Positions 29,010-38,430 of a stretch of DNA of 64,000 bases are shown one piece after another. The notes under the pieces are model-generated. The model saw only the letters and a program-made list of their open reading frames with translations, was not told the origin of the DNA and ran no database searches. Positions within the stretch are counted from its first letter, which is position 1. Each line of letters opens with the position of its first letter. Made by a program: the position numbers and the translations under genes. This DNA is from Asparagopsis taxiformis (lineage: Eukaryota; Rhodophyta; Florideophyceae; Bonnemaisoniales; Bonnemaisoniaceae): contig JALQPE010002984.1 of the NCBI GenBank assembly GCA_030407315.1, positions 17,715 through 81,714 on the forward strand. Reading direction: 5' to 3'.

Positions 29010-32000
29010 CTACCGTGCACTACTAGGACCTACAGCCCGCCTATTATTCTGACGATTCTTCGCCTCCACCACAGCATCCCGGATCTTCTCGGCAAATTGC
29101 ATCTGCCCCGCTTTCTCCTCTTCACTTTCTCCATTCGTCACTTTCGCCTCGTTCTCGATACCAGTCACTCCGCTCAGCGACTGTAGAACTTGCAATACAT
29201 CACGAACTTCATATTCCCGCTCACTCACCATTCGCTCCAGAAACCCTTCAGCAAAAAACACATTATCTCCCTTGTCGTTCTTGACCCCAAACAGCGATTT
29301 TTCGTCTCGGCAGTCATTCAGGGTCAATCGGTAGAACACCGGAATAATGATTATCTCTCTCTCGCCGCCAGCACGGAATCGCTCCAAAAAGCACATCAGC
29401 TCCTTCAGCGTCCATTTCCGTGCAGCATACTCTGGCGACAGTATCACAACTGCAATCTTCGCTGTTCGCATCGCCTTGATCATCTTTTCGGGTGCAATCT
29501 CCCCGGGCCGCAGCTCTGCCCGGTCCAGAAATACCTTGAAACCAAGTGTGACCAGTAGCTTGTACAACAGCAATGCGATGGTGAACTTGTCGGTGCCGGC
29601 GTGGCTTATGAAGACGTCGTATACTTCATCTGGTTCAGAACCTGTGATTGTGTGCTGTGATGGGAGTGGTTGAGGATGAGGTTTGAGGAGTGGAAGAGGG
29701 GGTGTATTGCGTGGCGGGAGATTAGTGTTGTCAGTGATTAGATCCACATAGCACATACCCCTTCGCGATGTTGAAAGGAGTAATCGGCGTGTATTGGCGA
29801 CGTAATGGGCTCCGTTCACATTATCCTCCATGGTGGCTATAGTGAAAGACGATTGGCCGTGTTCGTACTTGACATTTCGTGGAAAATGGAAGGACCGTCC
29901 GTCAAACTGTTCATTGTAGACCAAGCGAGGGGATGCTGTGCCACTCGTTGCGGTACTATCGGCGTCCAGATGTGTTTCGTGGATGGGTTCTCCTGACGTT
30001 ACATTCCAAGATATAGACTTTGTCCCAACAGTCGTTGTATTGTCGTCATTTGGGTTTGGGTTTGCGGCTGCGAAAGCTGAAATCACATTACCGTCTGAAC
30101 TGAACGACAGTATTCCAACCTTTCGGGAAGGTCGAACTCCTGACGTGTTACTCAAATGGCCGGAACTGGTCAGAGCTGATGCGTCATCCTGTTCATCACG
30201 TGTCGACAACAAAGCCCATTTCTCCAGATCAGAGAGCGAGTGCAAAACATTTCCATTCCGCGCGTCAACGATTTGCACAACACAACTGCCAGAAACAGAA
30301 TAGGCGACGAATCGCTGGTTGTTTGATATGGCCAGTGATTGTGGCGGATGCAAAAAATCATAAACGGGTATTTCGAAACTGGAAATGACGCGATCGATGC
30401 GATCACACACGTCACACACGTTGCGTTTCTCCATCCGTTTCGACCTGGAATTGCACGTCAACATTGTTGTCCCATTCTCAGAAACTCCAAATCTCCAGAC
30501 GCCCTGAAGAAATGCACCGACCGAATCGTCGCTGCAGTCGACTTGTCGCGCATCCCAAACTTGTACCCCATCGCCACTCATTATGAATAGTTCCGGACCG
30601 TCTCCCAGACCGAACGAATCGAAAATTGAAGTTAGCGAAACAGGGAGAGTGTGCGCCAGTGACACGTCACGACCACCCTTCTCCACCCGCCATATCCTTG
30701 TTTCCTTGGGGCCCATAGAATACAACAAGCGTTTATCACTACTGAACAGGACACAAACCACAGGATTGTAATATCCGTCAGGTGATGTCCATAGTGGCTC
30801 ACCACTTGGCACGTCCCAAAGCCGAACGCTTTTGTAATTCGACGACGACGCTGAGGCCAGTAGTCTCCCATCAGCGCTCAATGCCACGCTGGTCACCCGT
30901 CCTTTCTGGCGCTCGAACACAGTGCCGCTCTCGTCAAAGCTTGTCGTATCCCATGTACGAATCGTTCCATCCCACGATCCAGACACCATCACAGTTTCGC
31001 TTCCTCCCATTGCCAGCGAAGTCACTAGATCAGAATGCGCGGCGACAGTTCGAATTACTCTTCTGCTCGTTGTATCTAGAACCAGTAGTCGCCCTTTCTT
31101 GGTTCCTAGAACCACTTTCTTCGACGACGGTAACACTTGCATACAACCGATCTTCTCTCTCCAGTCTTCTACTTCTGCATGCATTGATTGCAACTTCTTC
31201 TCTTTCCAGATTGTCACTTGTCCTCTTCTACTGCATGAATATATCAACCCCGAAGTGCGGTCGAAAAACACACCCACGATAGCACTATCTTCTTCTTCAA
31301 CCAGCATCCTCTTCACCCTCCCATCTCGACCATCCAACACCCAAATCTTCCCTCTCCACCCTCCCACAATCACTTCTTCCCCTCCCCCACTCACACACAT
31401 GCTTAGTCCACCACCCTCGACCTCCAGTACACGTCGCAACAAGCTTCTCCCACTCGTCAACACCCCAGGCCCACAACGAGCCCAAGGCCGCTCCGCATAT
31501 CTCTCAATACTACACAATATTCGCTCTACCAACCCACTCTCGCTCTCAACATCGCGCAATCGCCCAAATAGTTGAAACGTACATTCTTCTCGATTCTTCA
31601 TACAATACGGCGCCATACAACGCTCCATTGCCCTCATGATAACGTACAAGTCACGGACTATTCTTCTCCCAATATCTGTCTTCTCTTCTTCTTCTAAATG
31701 CCTTCGTACCAGTTCCAGCTCGCTCATGACCTTCTGGAATGGTGCTCGCTCTTCATCCTTATTAATCTTCTCAGTCCATCGATAATCCGTCAACAGCTTC
31801 AGCGCAGCACTCACCCGCCCAATTCCGAGCAGGTGTCGTACCACGTTCTCCCTCATGTACTTCTCCTCCGTCTTCAGTTCCCACCATTTGTCTTCTTCAC
31901 TCTCCGTACTCGCTCCTACTTCATTCGATGCATGATCTTCAGCAGCCCCTTGACTTGTCCGTAGTGATCCCCGGTATCCATCCACGACCCGCCCATGCCA

Positions 32001-33434
32001 CCCTCGTACTCCCTCCTTCCCCTCTGCCATTTCTACACACACATCGTGAACAAGATCATGAAGTCGGATCCCCCTCACTAGCCCTCCCTCATCTTCATCC
32101 AGGGATACTAGACTGTGTCTCGAAAACATCCTCACCCTTGCTAGCACATCTTCTACGCCCCACATCTTCTCGATCACACACAATGGAATACACATCTGCT
32201 TTTCCACTACGCAAAACGATCGAAACATCTCCCCCACTGTCATGCTTTTCCCCTTCCACCCTCTCTCCAGCGACCCTAAGCTCGTCTGGATAGCTGCATC
32301 CAGCCCCCCATGTCTACTCCCACTCTCTGCATCACGAAGTTCTACACTACTCCGCTTCAGACTCTCCCAGTATTGCACAATTGCATTCGACCTACACGCA
32401 TCTGTGCATCGACCAATCACTTCTTGCATCCCAGACCCTGCAATACTCAGTGCCAGTGGTAGTCCCGCACATAGGTCAACAATGTTGTCCAGTGCATCAC
32501 GATTGCCCGATGACCACGACGCAAGCCTGGTACAGTTGATCCCAGCATATTTGCACAGAATCTCGACGCATGTTTCCCTCCGCACATCTCCAGGACTCAC
32601 TGCAATTGACACATCATGCGTAGGTACACGACCTATCGCCTCATTCCGAGTCGACGTCAGCACCTTGCAACTTCCTCCATCCACTTCCTGAACACCTTTG
32701 CACGCTGTGTCTACCAGCTTGTAGACAGTGGGATCGAGATCCCACACGTCGTCAAAGATGAGGAGAAAGCGCTTCGGAACGAGTAGGTCAACAAGCTTCT
32801 CCATCATGTTCATATGAGTGTTGTCTTTTGCAGTGAGTTCAACGAATTTGGAGAGGAAATCTGGGAATGCGTCGGTGACAATCTGCTCCAGCTGGTCCAA
32901 CAGCCTCTGCACTTTGGCGTCATGACCGAGTTCAATGAACCACACGCCGTCCGGGAACTTTTGCCACACATCTGGATGTCTGCCGAGGGCGCGCAGGATG
33001 GTTGTTTTGCCTGCGCCGCCCATGCCGACGAGAGCTATGGCGTTATTGTTCGGGTTGTCGGATAGGAGGGCGTGCTTGGCCTTGCTTTCTGGAGTGCGGG
33101 AGTTTCGGGAAAAGTCTAGGACAGTCTGGCGGGAATTTCGGGGGACGTGGAAGACAGCGGACTGTGGGGTGCGTGCTGGTTGGGTGGGAGACGATGCGGG
33201 AGTGGAGTGGGGAAGCGGGTGAGATGGGTGGGACACTGGGTGGAGTGAGGGAGATGATGGGGGTTGCGGAGGTGGATGGGACTCGATGGGCGCGGAATCG
33301 GATACGGCGGGAGGGTCAGAAATCGTTTGATGGGCGTGGTCAGATGCAGGGACAGGATGGGACGGTGGAGTGACGGTGTTGGAGCGGGTGGAGTCGGGAA
33401 CAGAGTGGTCTGGTTGAGAGAAGGAATGATGCAT
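29010..33434 (-). CDS. NLR-B: intact NB-ARC-WD40-TIR protein, 1474 aa
   Basis: A single uninterrupted frame. Start MHHSFSQPDH, where paralogue NLR-C has MGHSFS. Residues 1-125 are Ser/Pro/His-rich. The NB-ARC has P-loop GMGGAGKTT (137-145), kinase-2 LLIFDDVWD (224-232), VLTSTRN, GLPLAL (324-329) and LHDLVHD (458-464, the MHD-like position). A helical linker runs to about 660, then WD40-type repeats to about 1230 (for example VSGSWDGTIRTWD, SVRLWDVPSGEPLW). A Pro-rich hinge leads to the TIR at about 1269-1420: DEVYDVFISHAG, VFLDRAELRPGE, and WTLKEL whose Glu1345 fits the catalytic Glu of NAD-cleaving TIRs. By family knowledge: NB-ARC is a nucleotide switch, WD40 a ligand-binding or oligomerising platform, TIR the effector. 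Immune or cell-death function is inferred. Apaf-1-like ATPase plus WD40 with a terminal TIR is unusual. Confidence 0.92.
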   Translation of the reverse strand: MHHSFSQPDHSVPDSTRSNTVTPPSHPVPASDHAHQTISDPPAVSDSAPIESHPPPQPPSSPSLHPVSHPSHPLPHSTPASSPTQPARTPQSAVFHVPRNSRQTVLDFSRNSRTPESKAKHALLSDNPNNNAIALVGMGGAGKTTILRALGRHPDVWQKFPDGVWFIELGHDAKVQRLLDQLEQIVTDAFPDFLSKFVELTAKDNTHMNMMEKLVDLLVPKRFLLIFDDVWDLDPTVYKLVDTACKGVQEVDGGSCKVLTSTRNEAIGRVPTHDVSIAVSPGDVRRETCVEILCKYAGINCTRLASWSSGNRDALDNIVDLCAGLPLALSIAGSGMQEVIGRCTDACRSNAIVQYWESLKRSSVELRDAESGSRHGGLDAAIQTSLGSLERGWKGKSMTVGEMFRSFCVVEKQMCIPLCVIEKMWGVEDVLARVRMFSRHSLVSLDEDEGGLVRGIRLHDLVHDVCVEMAEGKEGVRGWHGRVVDGYRGSLRTSQGAAEDHASNEVGASTESEEDKWWELKTEEKYMRENVVRHLLGIGRVSAALKLLTDYRWTEKINKDEERAPFQKVMSELELVRRHLEEEEKTDIGRRIVRDLYVIMRAMERCMAPYCMKNREECTFQLFGRLRDVESESGLVERILCSIERYAERPWARCGPGVLTSGRSLLRRVLEVEGGGLSMCVSGGGEEVIVGGWRGKIWVLDGRDGRVKRMLVEEEDSAIVGVFFDRTSGLIYSCSRRGQVTIWKEKKLQSMHAEVEDWREKIGCMQVLPSSKKVVLGTKKGRLLVLDTTSRRVIRTVAAHSDLVTSLAMGGSETVMVSGSWDGTIRTWDTTSFDESGTVFERQKGRVTSVALSADGRLLASASSSNYKSVRLWDVPSGEPLWTSPDGYYNPVVCVLFSSDKRLLYSMGPKETRIWRVEKGGRDVSLAHTLPVSLTSIFDSFGLGDGPELFIMSGDGVQVWDARQVDCSDDSVGAFLQGVWRFGVSENGTTMLTCNSRSKRMEKRNVCDVCDRIDRVISSFEIPVYDFLHPPQSLAISNNQRFVAYSVSGSCVVQIVDARNGNVLHSLSDLEKWALLSTRDEQDDASALTSSGHLSNTSGVRPSRKVGILSFSSDGNVISAFAAANPNPNDDNTTTVGTKSISWNVTSGEPIHETHLDADSTATSGTASPRLVYNEQFDGRSFHFPRNVKYEHGQSSFTIATMEDNVNGAHYVANTRRLLLSTSRRGMCYVDLITDNTNLPPRNTPPLPLLKPHPQPLPSQHTITGSEPDEVYDVFISHAGTDKFTIALLLYKLLVTLGFKVFLDRAELRPGEIAPEKMIKAMRTAKIAVVILSPEYAARKWTLKELMCFLERFRAGGEREIIIIPVFYRLTLNDCRDEKSLFGVKNDKGDNVFFAEGFLERMVSEREYEVRDVLQVLQSLSGVTGIENEAKVTNGESEEEKAGQMQFAEKIRDAVVEAKNRQNNRRAVGPSSAR

Positions 33435-33971
33435 GGTACTAGAAGTGTGCGCGGAGGGAAGACAGAGGAGATTGTTAGTCGGCGAGCTGAACGGTACGGA
33501 CGGAGAGGCGAGGATGGATGAGGTGAGCGGTGGGTGTATGGATGGTACAAGAAGGGAAGAGTTGCGAGTCGAGAAGTGGAGGAGTGGTGTGCGCTGTGTG
33601 CTGTAATGATCTGAGGTAGGGCGTTACGCGGTGTTGGTGTGAGGGTGGTTTGCAGAGCACAGTAACAGAACTGAAGAGGATGGATTGATACGAATAGGTG
33701 AGGCTACTAGTGGGGAGAAGAATGTCAGTTGGCGAGGTGGATGGTACGGATGGGGCGGCAACGATCGAGAAGGTGATGGGCGGTGGGCGTATGGACGGTT
33801 CGAGCGTGGAAGAATTGTGAGTCGAGAAGTGGAAGAGTGGTGCGTGGTATGGGATGTGGTGCTGGTGAGATGCGGTGCGGTGTTGGGCTGCGCGGAGTTG
33901 ATGCGAGTGTCGTGTGCTGCGCGAAGTAACGGAGTTCAAGTAGATGGATCGATAGGAACAGTTTATTCGGC
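33435..33971 (-). promoter_or_regulatory. upstream region of NLR-B: two tandem repeats of about 247 bp
   Basis: 33474-33720 and 33721-33971 are diverged direct repeats sharing motifs such as GTGGGCGTATGGA/GTGGGTGTATGGA and GTGAGTCGAGAAGTGG/TGCGAGTCGAGAAGTGG. Both lie 40-540 bp upstream of the start codon and are present at the same place upstream of NLR-C (45332-45802). A long minus-strand frame across them is not preserved in NLR-C, so they are probably promoter or 5' UTR sequence. Confidence 0.6.
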
Positions 33972-33976
33972 AAGTT

Positions 33977-34084
33977 TGTTGTCTAGGCAGACGATGATAC
34001 ATAACTTTATTGTAGTCGGCGTGATCGGCGGCGTATAAATACTGTGGACTTAGTGCTTACAGCTAGTGGTATGATCATCCGACA
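33977..34084 (-). mobile_element. solo LTR of the copia-1 family, TSD AAGTT
   Basis: 108 bp. On the minus strand it begins TGTCGGATGATCATACCACT, like the solo LTR at 3451, and ends AGACAACA. AAGTT flanks it at 33972-33976 and 34085-34089. The paralogous flank of NLR-C at about 45796-45806 reads CAGCAAGTTGCGAG without it, which is the empty site. Confidence 0.9.
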
Positions 34085-34123
34085 AAGTTGCGAGACGGGG
34101 AACGGGGTCGCGCTTCGCTGTAA

Positions 34124-34677
34124 TAGAATTTCAAGACGCGCAGAAGATATTTTAACATCAAAACGATAGTGCAGGCACGATGAGTAATTGGCGGGGACTC
34201 TTTCTGTATAGGGTACAGTACGCAACCCAAAATTGGAGGGGCATCCCCTGTACCGGGGCTAGACTGGGATTGATTGAATCACCGGCTGAAACTGCAATGG
34301 AAACTATCGACGGCGGCAATCGCCAAGCAGCACCCCATCACTGACGCCAGGTCAAGGAGCAAGCAGACTCGCTTCCCAGCTCCAACGACCCGGACTGCAT
34401 CGCGCTCCCCCCATACATCCGTCTTCCGTTTCCGTTGAAAACCCTCCCTCAATCCCGCTGACCTTGTAGAATTTATAGTTACCCTGGGCACCTCTGGGGG
34501 GCCATTTGCTACATGCACAGGCAGGGTTACACCTGAAGGACTACAGCACTCCTACCCCCCAGGTTTGGCCAGGTGAATTTCCCGCAAATCTTGCAGTAAA
34601 ACTGCGTTCTTTAATTCCTTCGTCTCAAATTGTTAAGTGGTGTTCTGGGCCGAGAACGGTAGTGGTAAGGATGTTAA
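34124..34677 (-). repeat. repeat R1, uninterrupted minus-strand copy (554 bp)
   Basis: The reverse complement of the R1 copy split over 15554-15614, 20318-20660 and 26302-26477, at about 97 percent identity by eye. It is absent from the corresponding NLR-C flank near 45840, so it was inserted. TTA may flank it, but no terminal inverted repeats or coding capacity are visible. It contains the hairpin at 34494-34562. The class of element is unknown. Confidence 0.85.
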
Positions 34678-34768
34678 TCGAATATACTCTCGGGTACACC
34701 TGTACACGAGGGAGGAGGCTTATTAAAATTGAAGGCAGAGCTGCGAGTTTCGTAACATATCTCAGTTC

Positions 34769-37159
34769 TAGACCTGTGCATGGTCCGATAAGCCTCTGGT
34801 CCGGACTGGTCCCATTTGTCTTGGTCCCATGCATCCCCACGTAATCTGACTGCGGGAGAGGTCCGCGTTGAAAGAAATGGAGCAACAGACGGTTCGAAAT
34901 TTTTTCAGTCTATGTGGTTCCAGTCCAAAAATCCTCCCACCGCTCTCGTATCGGTCCGACTCTTTTTTAAGTTTTGAATCAGTCCAAGTTCTACTTTGGT
35001 TCTCCCCTTGAACCTCTATTTTCGGCAAACACCAGATCAGATTTCTCAGAACTCATTGTGACTGAAGACACAAGTATTGGTGATGGATCAAAACGGGACG
35101 GATGATATCAGCAAGGATTCGCGTCAATCTGAGGTCGTCTCGAGTGCGGCTCAGGAGGGGACACCGCGCAAAAAGCGGAAGACCAGCTCTGTATGGGAAT
35201 ACTTTACTGAGACTTGTTTAGATTCCGAAGTCCGTCAACGATGCGTGAAGTGCAAAACAACGTTTAGTATCAACAGTGGAATCTCCACTCTCACCAGGCA
35301 CGCTCGTAAACACGGATTCCTATTGGATAAAGCGCAAAAGGTTTTCAAGGAGAATGGAACAATGAGTAACGTTCACAAATACCCTCGTGAAGAGTTGCAA
35401 GAAAACTTCAGTAAGCAACTGTGTAAATGGGTGGTAAATAGTATGCTTCCGTTCTCAGTTGTCGAAAACAGTGAGTTCGTGAAACTTGTTCATCTTTTAG
35501 ATGAAAACGCCAAAGTACCGACACGTACGACTGTTCGCAGGCGAATCCAGGCGGAATTCGAATCCAAGAAAATACATATGAAGGCTATGATGAATAGTAT
35601 TCATTCTAAGTTTTCTATCACAACGGATGCTTGGTCGTCCTGAATTTACAAAGGATACATGGCTGTGACACTTCATTGGATCAATCAAGAATGGAATATG
35701 CAGAGCATGTTGCTCGATTTTGTACGGTTTCCATCTCCTCACACTGGCGATGCAACGGCAAACATACTGTTTGAAATACTGAATTCATGGGAAATCGGAA
35801 CAAATCTGTTCGCAGTTACTACAGACAATGCGACAGACGTGTGTGCCGGCGTTCGGAGGCTGCACACTATATTGAATCTAGCTGGAAGAGAAACTTCTGA
35901 GCTTGCAGACTTTCACATTAGGTGCATTGCGCATGTTATTAATATTGGTGTGAAAGAATGTCTCCACCTTGTTCGTCGAGAAGTTGACTCAATAAGATCT
36001 GTGATAAATTCTTTGAGGTCTTCCGTGAAGCGCAGAGATAAGTTTGAAGCAGTTGCAAGAGCCCTCGGTGAGCCAAATGCTTCTATTCCAAACATTGATG
36101 TGGACACACGCTGGTCCTCCACATTTACGATGATCAAAAAGGCGATGGCTGTGAGGAAGGTCATATCAGCAGTCTGCGCTGACATAAACGAGCTCACTGA
36201 ACAAACCATTACAGAAAATGTTTGGGAGAAGGCATCAATAGTATGCAAATTTCTAGAGACAGCGGCACTTCTTACAGAGCATCAATCTGGCTCACAATAT
36301 GTATCGCTGAGCGTAAGCTCTGCAGGGTTCCAAATGCTAATGAAGAAGTGTCGTGCTGTTATAAATAACCAAGATGCAGTGCTTACGGAAATTGCCAAAA
36401 GAATGTTAGGGAAGCTTGAGATATATGAATCTCTCATTTGTTCTGACATTTCAAGACTTGCAAAAGTGGTTGACCCGAGGTTTGGTAATGACATTCTACG
36501 CGACAATGATATTTTGAGGAAGTATGTGCATGTTTCCAGTGGAGATGCAGCCACGAACAAAAGCTCCCTACAGGCAACAGAGAAAAGGTCTTTGCTAGAT
36601 CAATTGCTAGACGACGACGATATGAGCAATGCTACTACTGACGACGAGATTCATACATTTTTGAAGTCTACGTTGAGCGGAGATCGCTCTGTGGATCCTT
36701 TTTTATGGTGGAAGAATAATGAATGTCGCTTTCCTTCAATATCGGGCGTAGCAAAGAATGTGCTGGCAGCCCAGGCATCATCAGTTGCTAGTGAGAGTGT
36801 ATTTTCTATCGCAGGGGCAATGGTGAACGGTCCAAGATGTTCTCTCAACGACGAAGCTATCCGGTCCTGTATTTTACTTCGATCGTGGAACAAATTTGGA
36901 TAGACAGGGGCGTTTCGGCATCTGACCATTGGACCAAGAAGTCCAGCTACGAAGAAGTCATTTTTGTTATGGTCCAGTCAATGACTGTCCTTTCTGTGCA
37001 GCGAGCGGTTCACTTCGTTGCCGTATTCAATCATACATAGCTCATCTGTTTACTGGACATCGGATTGATGGTTAAGAATGTGATTTGGCCGAATGGCTTC
37101 GGTCTGAGATTAGTAAATTCTTCCGATTTCAGACTTTTTGCGGACCATGCACAGGCCTA
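34769..37159 (+). mobile_element. complete hAT-type DNA transposon, TSD CTCAGTTC
   Basis: 19-bp terminal inverted repeats TAGRCCTGTGCATGGTCCG at 34769-34787 and 37141-37159, with one mismatch. A perfect 8-bp target duplication CTCAGTTC is at 34761-34768 and 37160-37167. Subterminal GGTCC motifs are clustered near the left end (34781-34830) and repeated as GGACC/GGTCC near the right. The paralogous NLR-C flank carries a single CTTGGTTC at about 45903, the empty site. Termini, 8-bp duplication and transposase all fit hAT. Confidence 0.95.
35083..36903 (+). pseudogene. BED zinc-finger hAT transposase with one in-frame stop
   Basis: ATG at 35083 starts a protein with a basic stretch, then a BED finger (VWEYFTETCL, CVKCKTTFSINSG, LTRHARKHG: C-x2-C with HxxxxH). 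The frame stops once, TGA at 35641-35643, directly after TTDAWSS, and then continues in the same frame as IYKGYMAVTLHWI. This is the conserved hAT block where an Arg or similar residue would stand. The catalytic-domain residues around TTDNATDVCAG and HIRCIAHVINIGVKE follow, and the C-terminal hAT dimerisation region is complete (DPFLWWKNNECRFPSI, ASSVASESVFSIAG, EAIRSCILLRSW). Apart from the nonsense codon the protein looks complete, so inactivation is recent or the stop is an error. It would excise and insert the element as a dimer. Confidence 0.92.
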
Positions 37160-37167
37160 CTCAGTTC

Positions 37168-38430
37168 CAACTCGTGCTGAAGGGCAATACGGCGTGTCGG
37201 GAGTCGTCCACGTGTCTGCACCCTGTTTGCGGAGATTGAACATTCTATATTTCTATTGGATGTATTGGGGTAGTAAGAAGTCGATGTATCATGCGGAAAG
37301 TACACCAGGACTATGGTTCGTGTACACTGCCTCACGGTGTATGGTACCCAGTGTATCGTATAACACACTTGCGCAAATTTCATCCAGTAGTGTACTCATC
37401 TAATTTGAACTGTTGCACTCGGGCCGATGAAAGACTTGATTCGACGCAGCACACAACACTGCCAACAAGCGAGATCAGGTCTTCCCGTTCCAAAGTCGCG
37501 TTCCAAGGGTGCAAATGTGACGCTGGTGTTATCGATCATGCCAAATCCGCTCCAATCGCCGCCGAAAAATCACGACATGTTGCGCTCGAAATCTGCGTCT
37601 GCAGGCAATCACGACAGCATCCATCACCCGATCGAGTCGAACTTCCCTTCTACTGCCTAGTAGCAACGGCTCCAGATTCCGCACGTCAACTATAACGTCT
37701 GGAACTCTGGAATAGGAGCGATTGTTCATTGTGTGACTGCGCGCGCATATTGACACATTGTTTGCAATTGTGGTAGGCGTTCAGCTCGCGTGTCCGACAC
37801 AACCTGTGAGGGTGTAGCCGTGGTAATTGTATGAGATGCGATATAGCTAGAACTCTGATCCCTACGTGCGTCGTCCACGACCTGTGTTGCCTTCATCTTC
37901 TGCGATGTTCCAATTCCACTATTGATTCTTTTCGGACTTCAAGTCGCACCCATTTCCACAATGCATGTTCTATTCGCTCTTCTCAAAATTTGGATACTAA
38001 ACTGTTTCGCGACATTATTATTCCGCTAGCATGAGTATCCCTCGTAACCCGCAGCTGCTCAATCTAAGCATACCTACTCATACGCACATCCACTTCCCCA
38101 TAATCCTAAATGATCCAAACATATGTTGTAGCCCGGCATCATTCGCTAAATGCTCAGCTCCTCTATTCCACTTCCCAAATTTTAAATCACCTCGCAATCC
38201 ATTGACAGACGCCCCTCTTCAATCTCCAGCTCTCTTCTTATGTACCAGTTCGCAGTTGATTATTCTTTCTCTATCGCACCGCATTACACGCTATAGGATC
38301 GAAACATCTTTCCGCACCCATCCATCTGCCACAACTCGCCACTATTTCAGACATAATACGTCGCAGTGGTGTGCATGAGTTACGCAGGACAACTCGCCCG
38401 TATCATGTGGCATTTCGACGGTTTCTCTAC
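37168..38430. other. distal upstream flank of NLR-B and spacer; no gene seen
   Basis: The first 330 bp match the NLR-C flank at 45905-46290 (GTGTCGGGAGTCGTCCACGT, then TGTACACTGCCTCACGG), so they belong to the duplication unit. The remainder is low-complexity and AT-richer, without a recognisable gene, RNA or LTR. Confidence 0.55.

Noticed and set aside
33475..34002. 175-codon minus-strand frame upstream of NLR-B
   Set aside because: It runs over the two tandem promoter modules; the corresponding NLR-C sequence does not keep the frame, and it crosses into a solo LTR.
15554..34677. R1 as a MITE or as terminal repeats of a named transposon
   Set aside because: No terminal inverted repeats within R1 and only a weak TTA flank on one copy; the class was left open.
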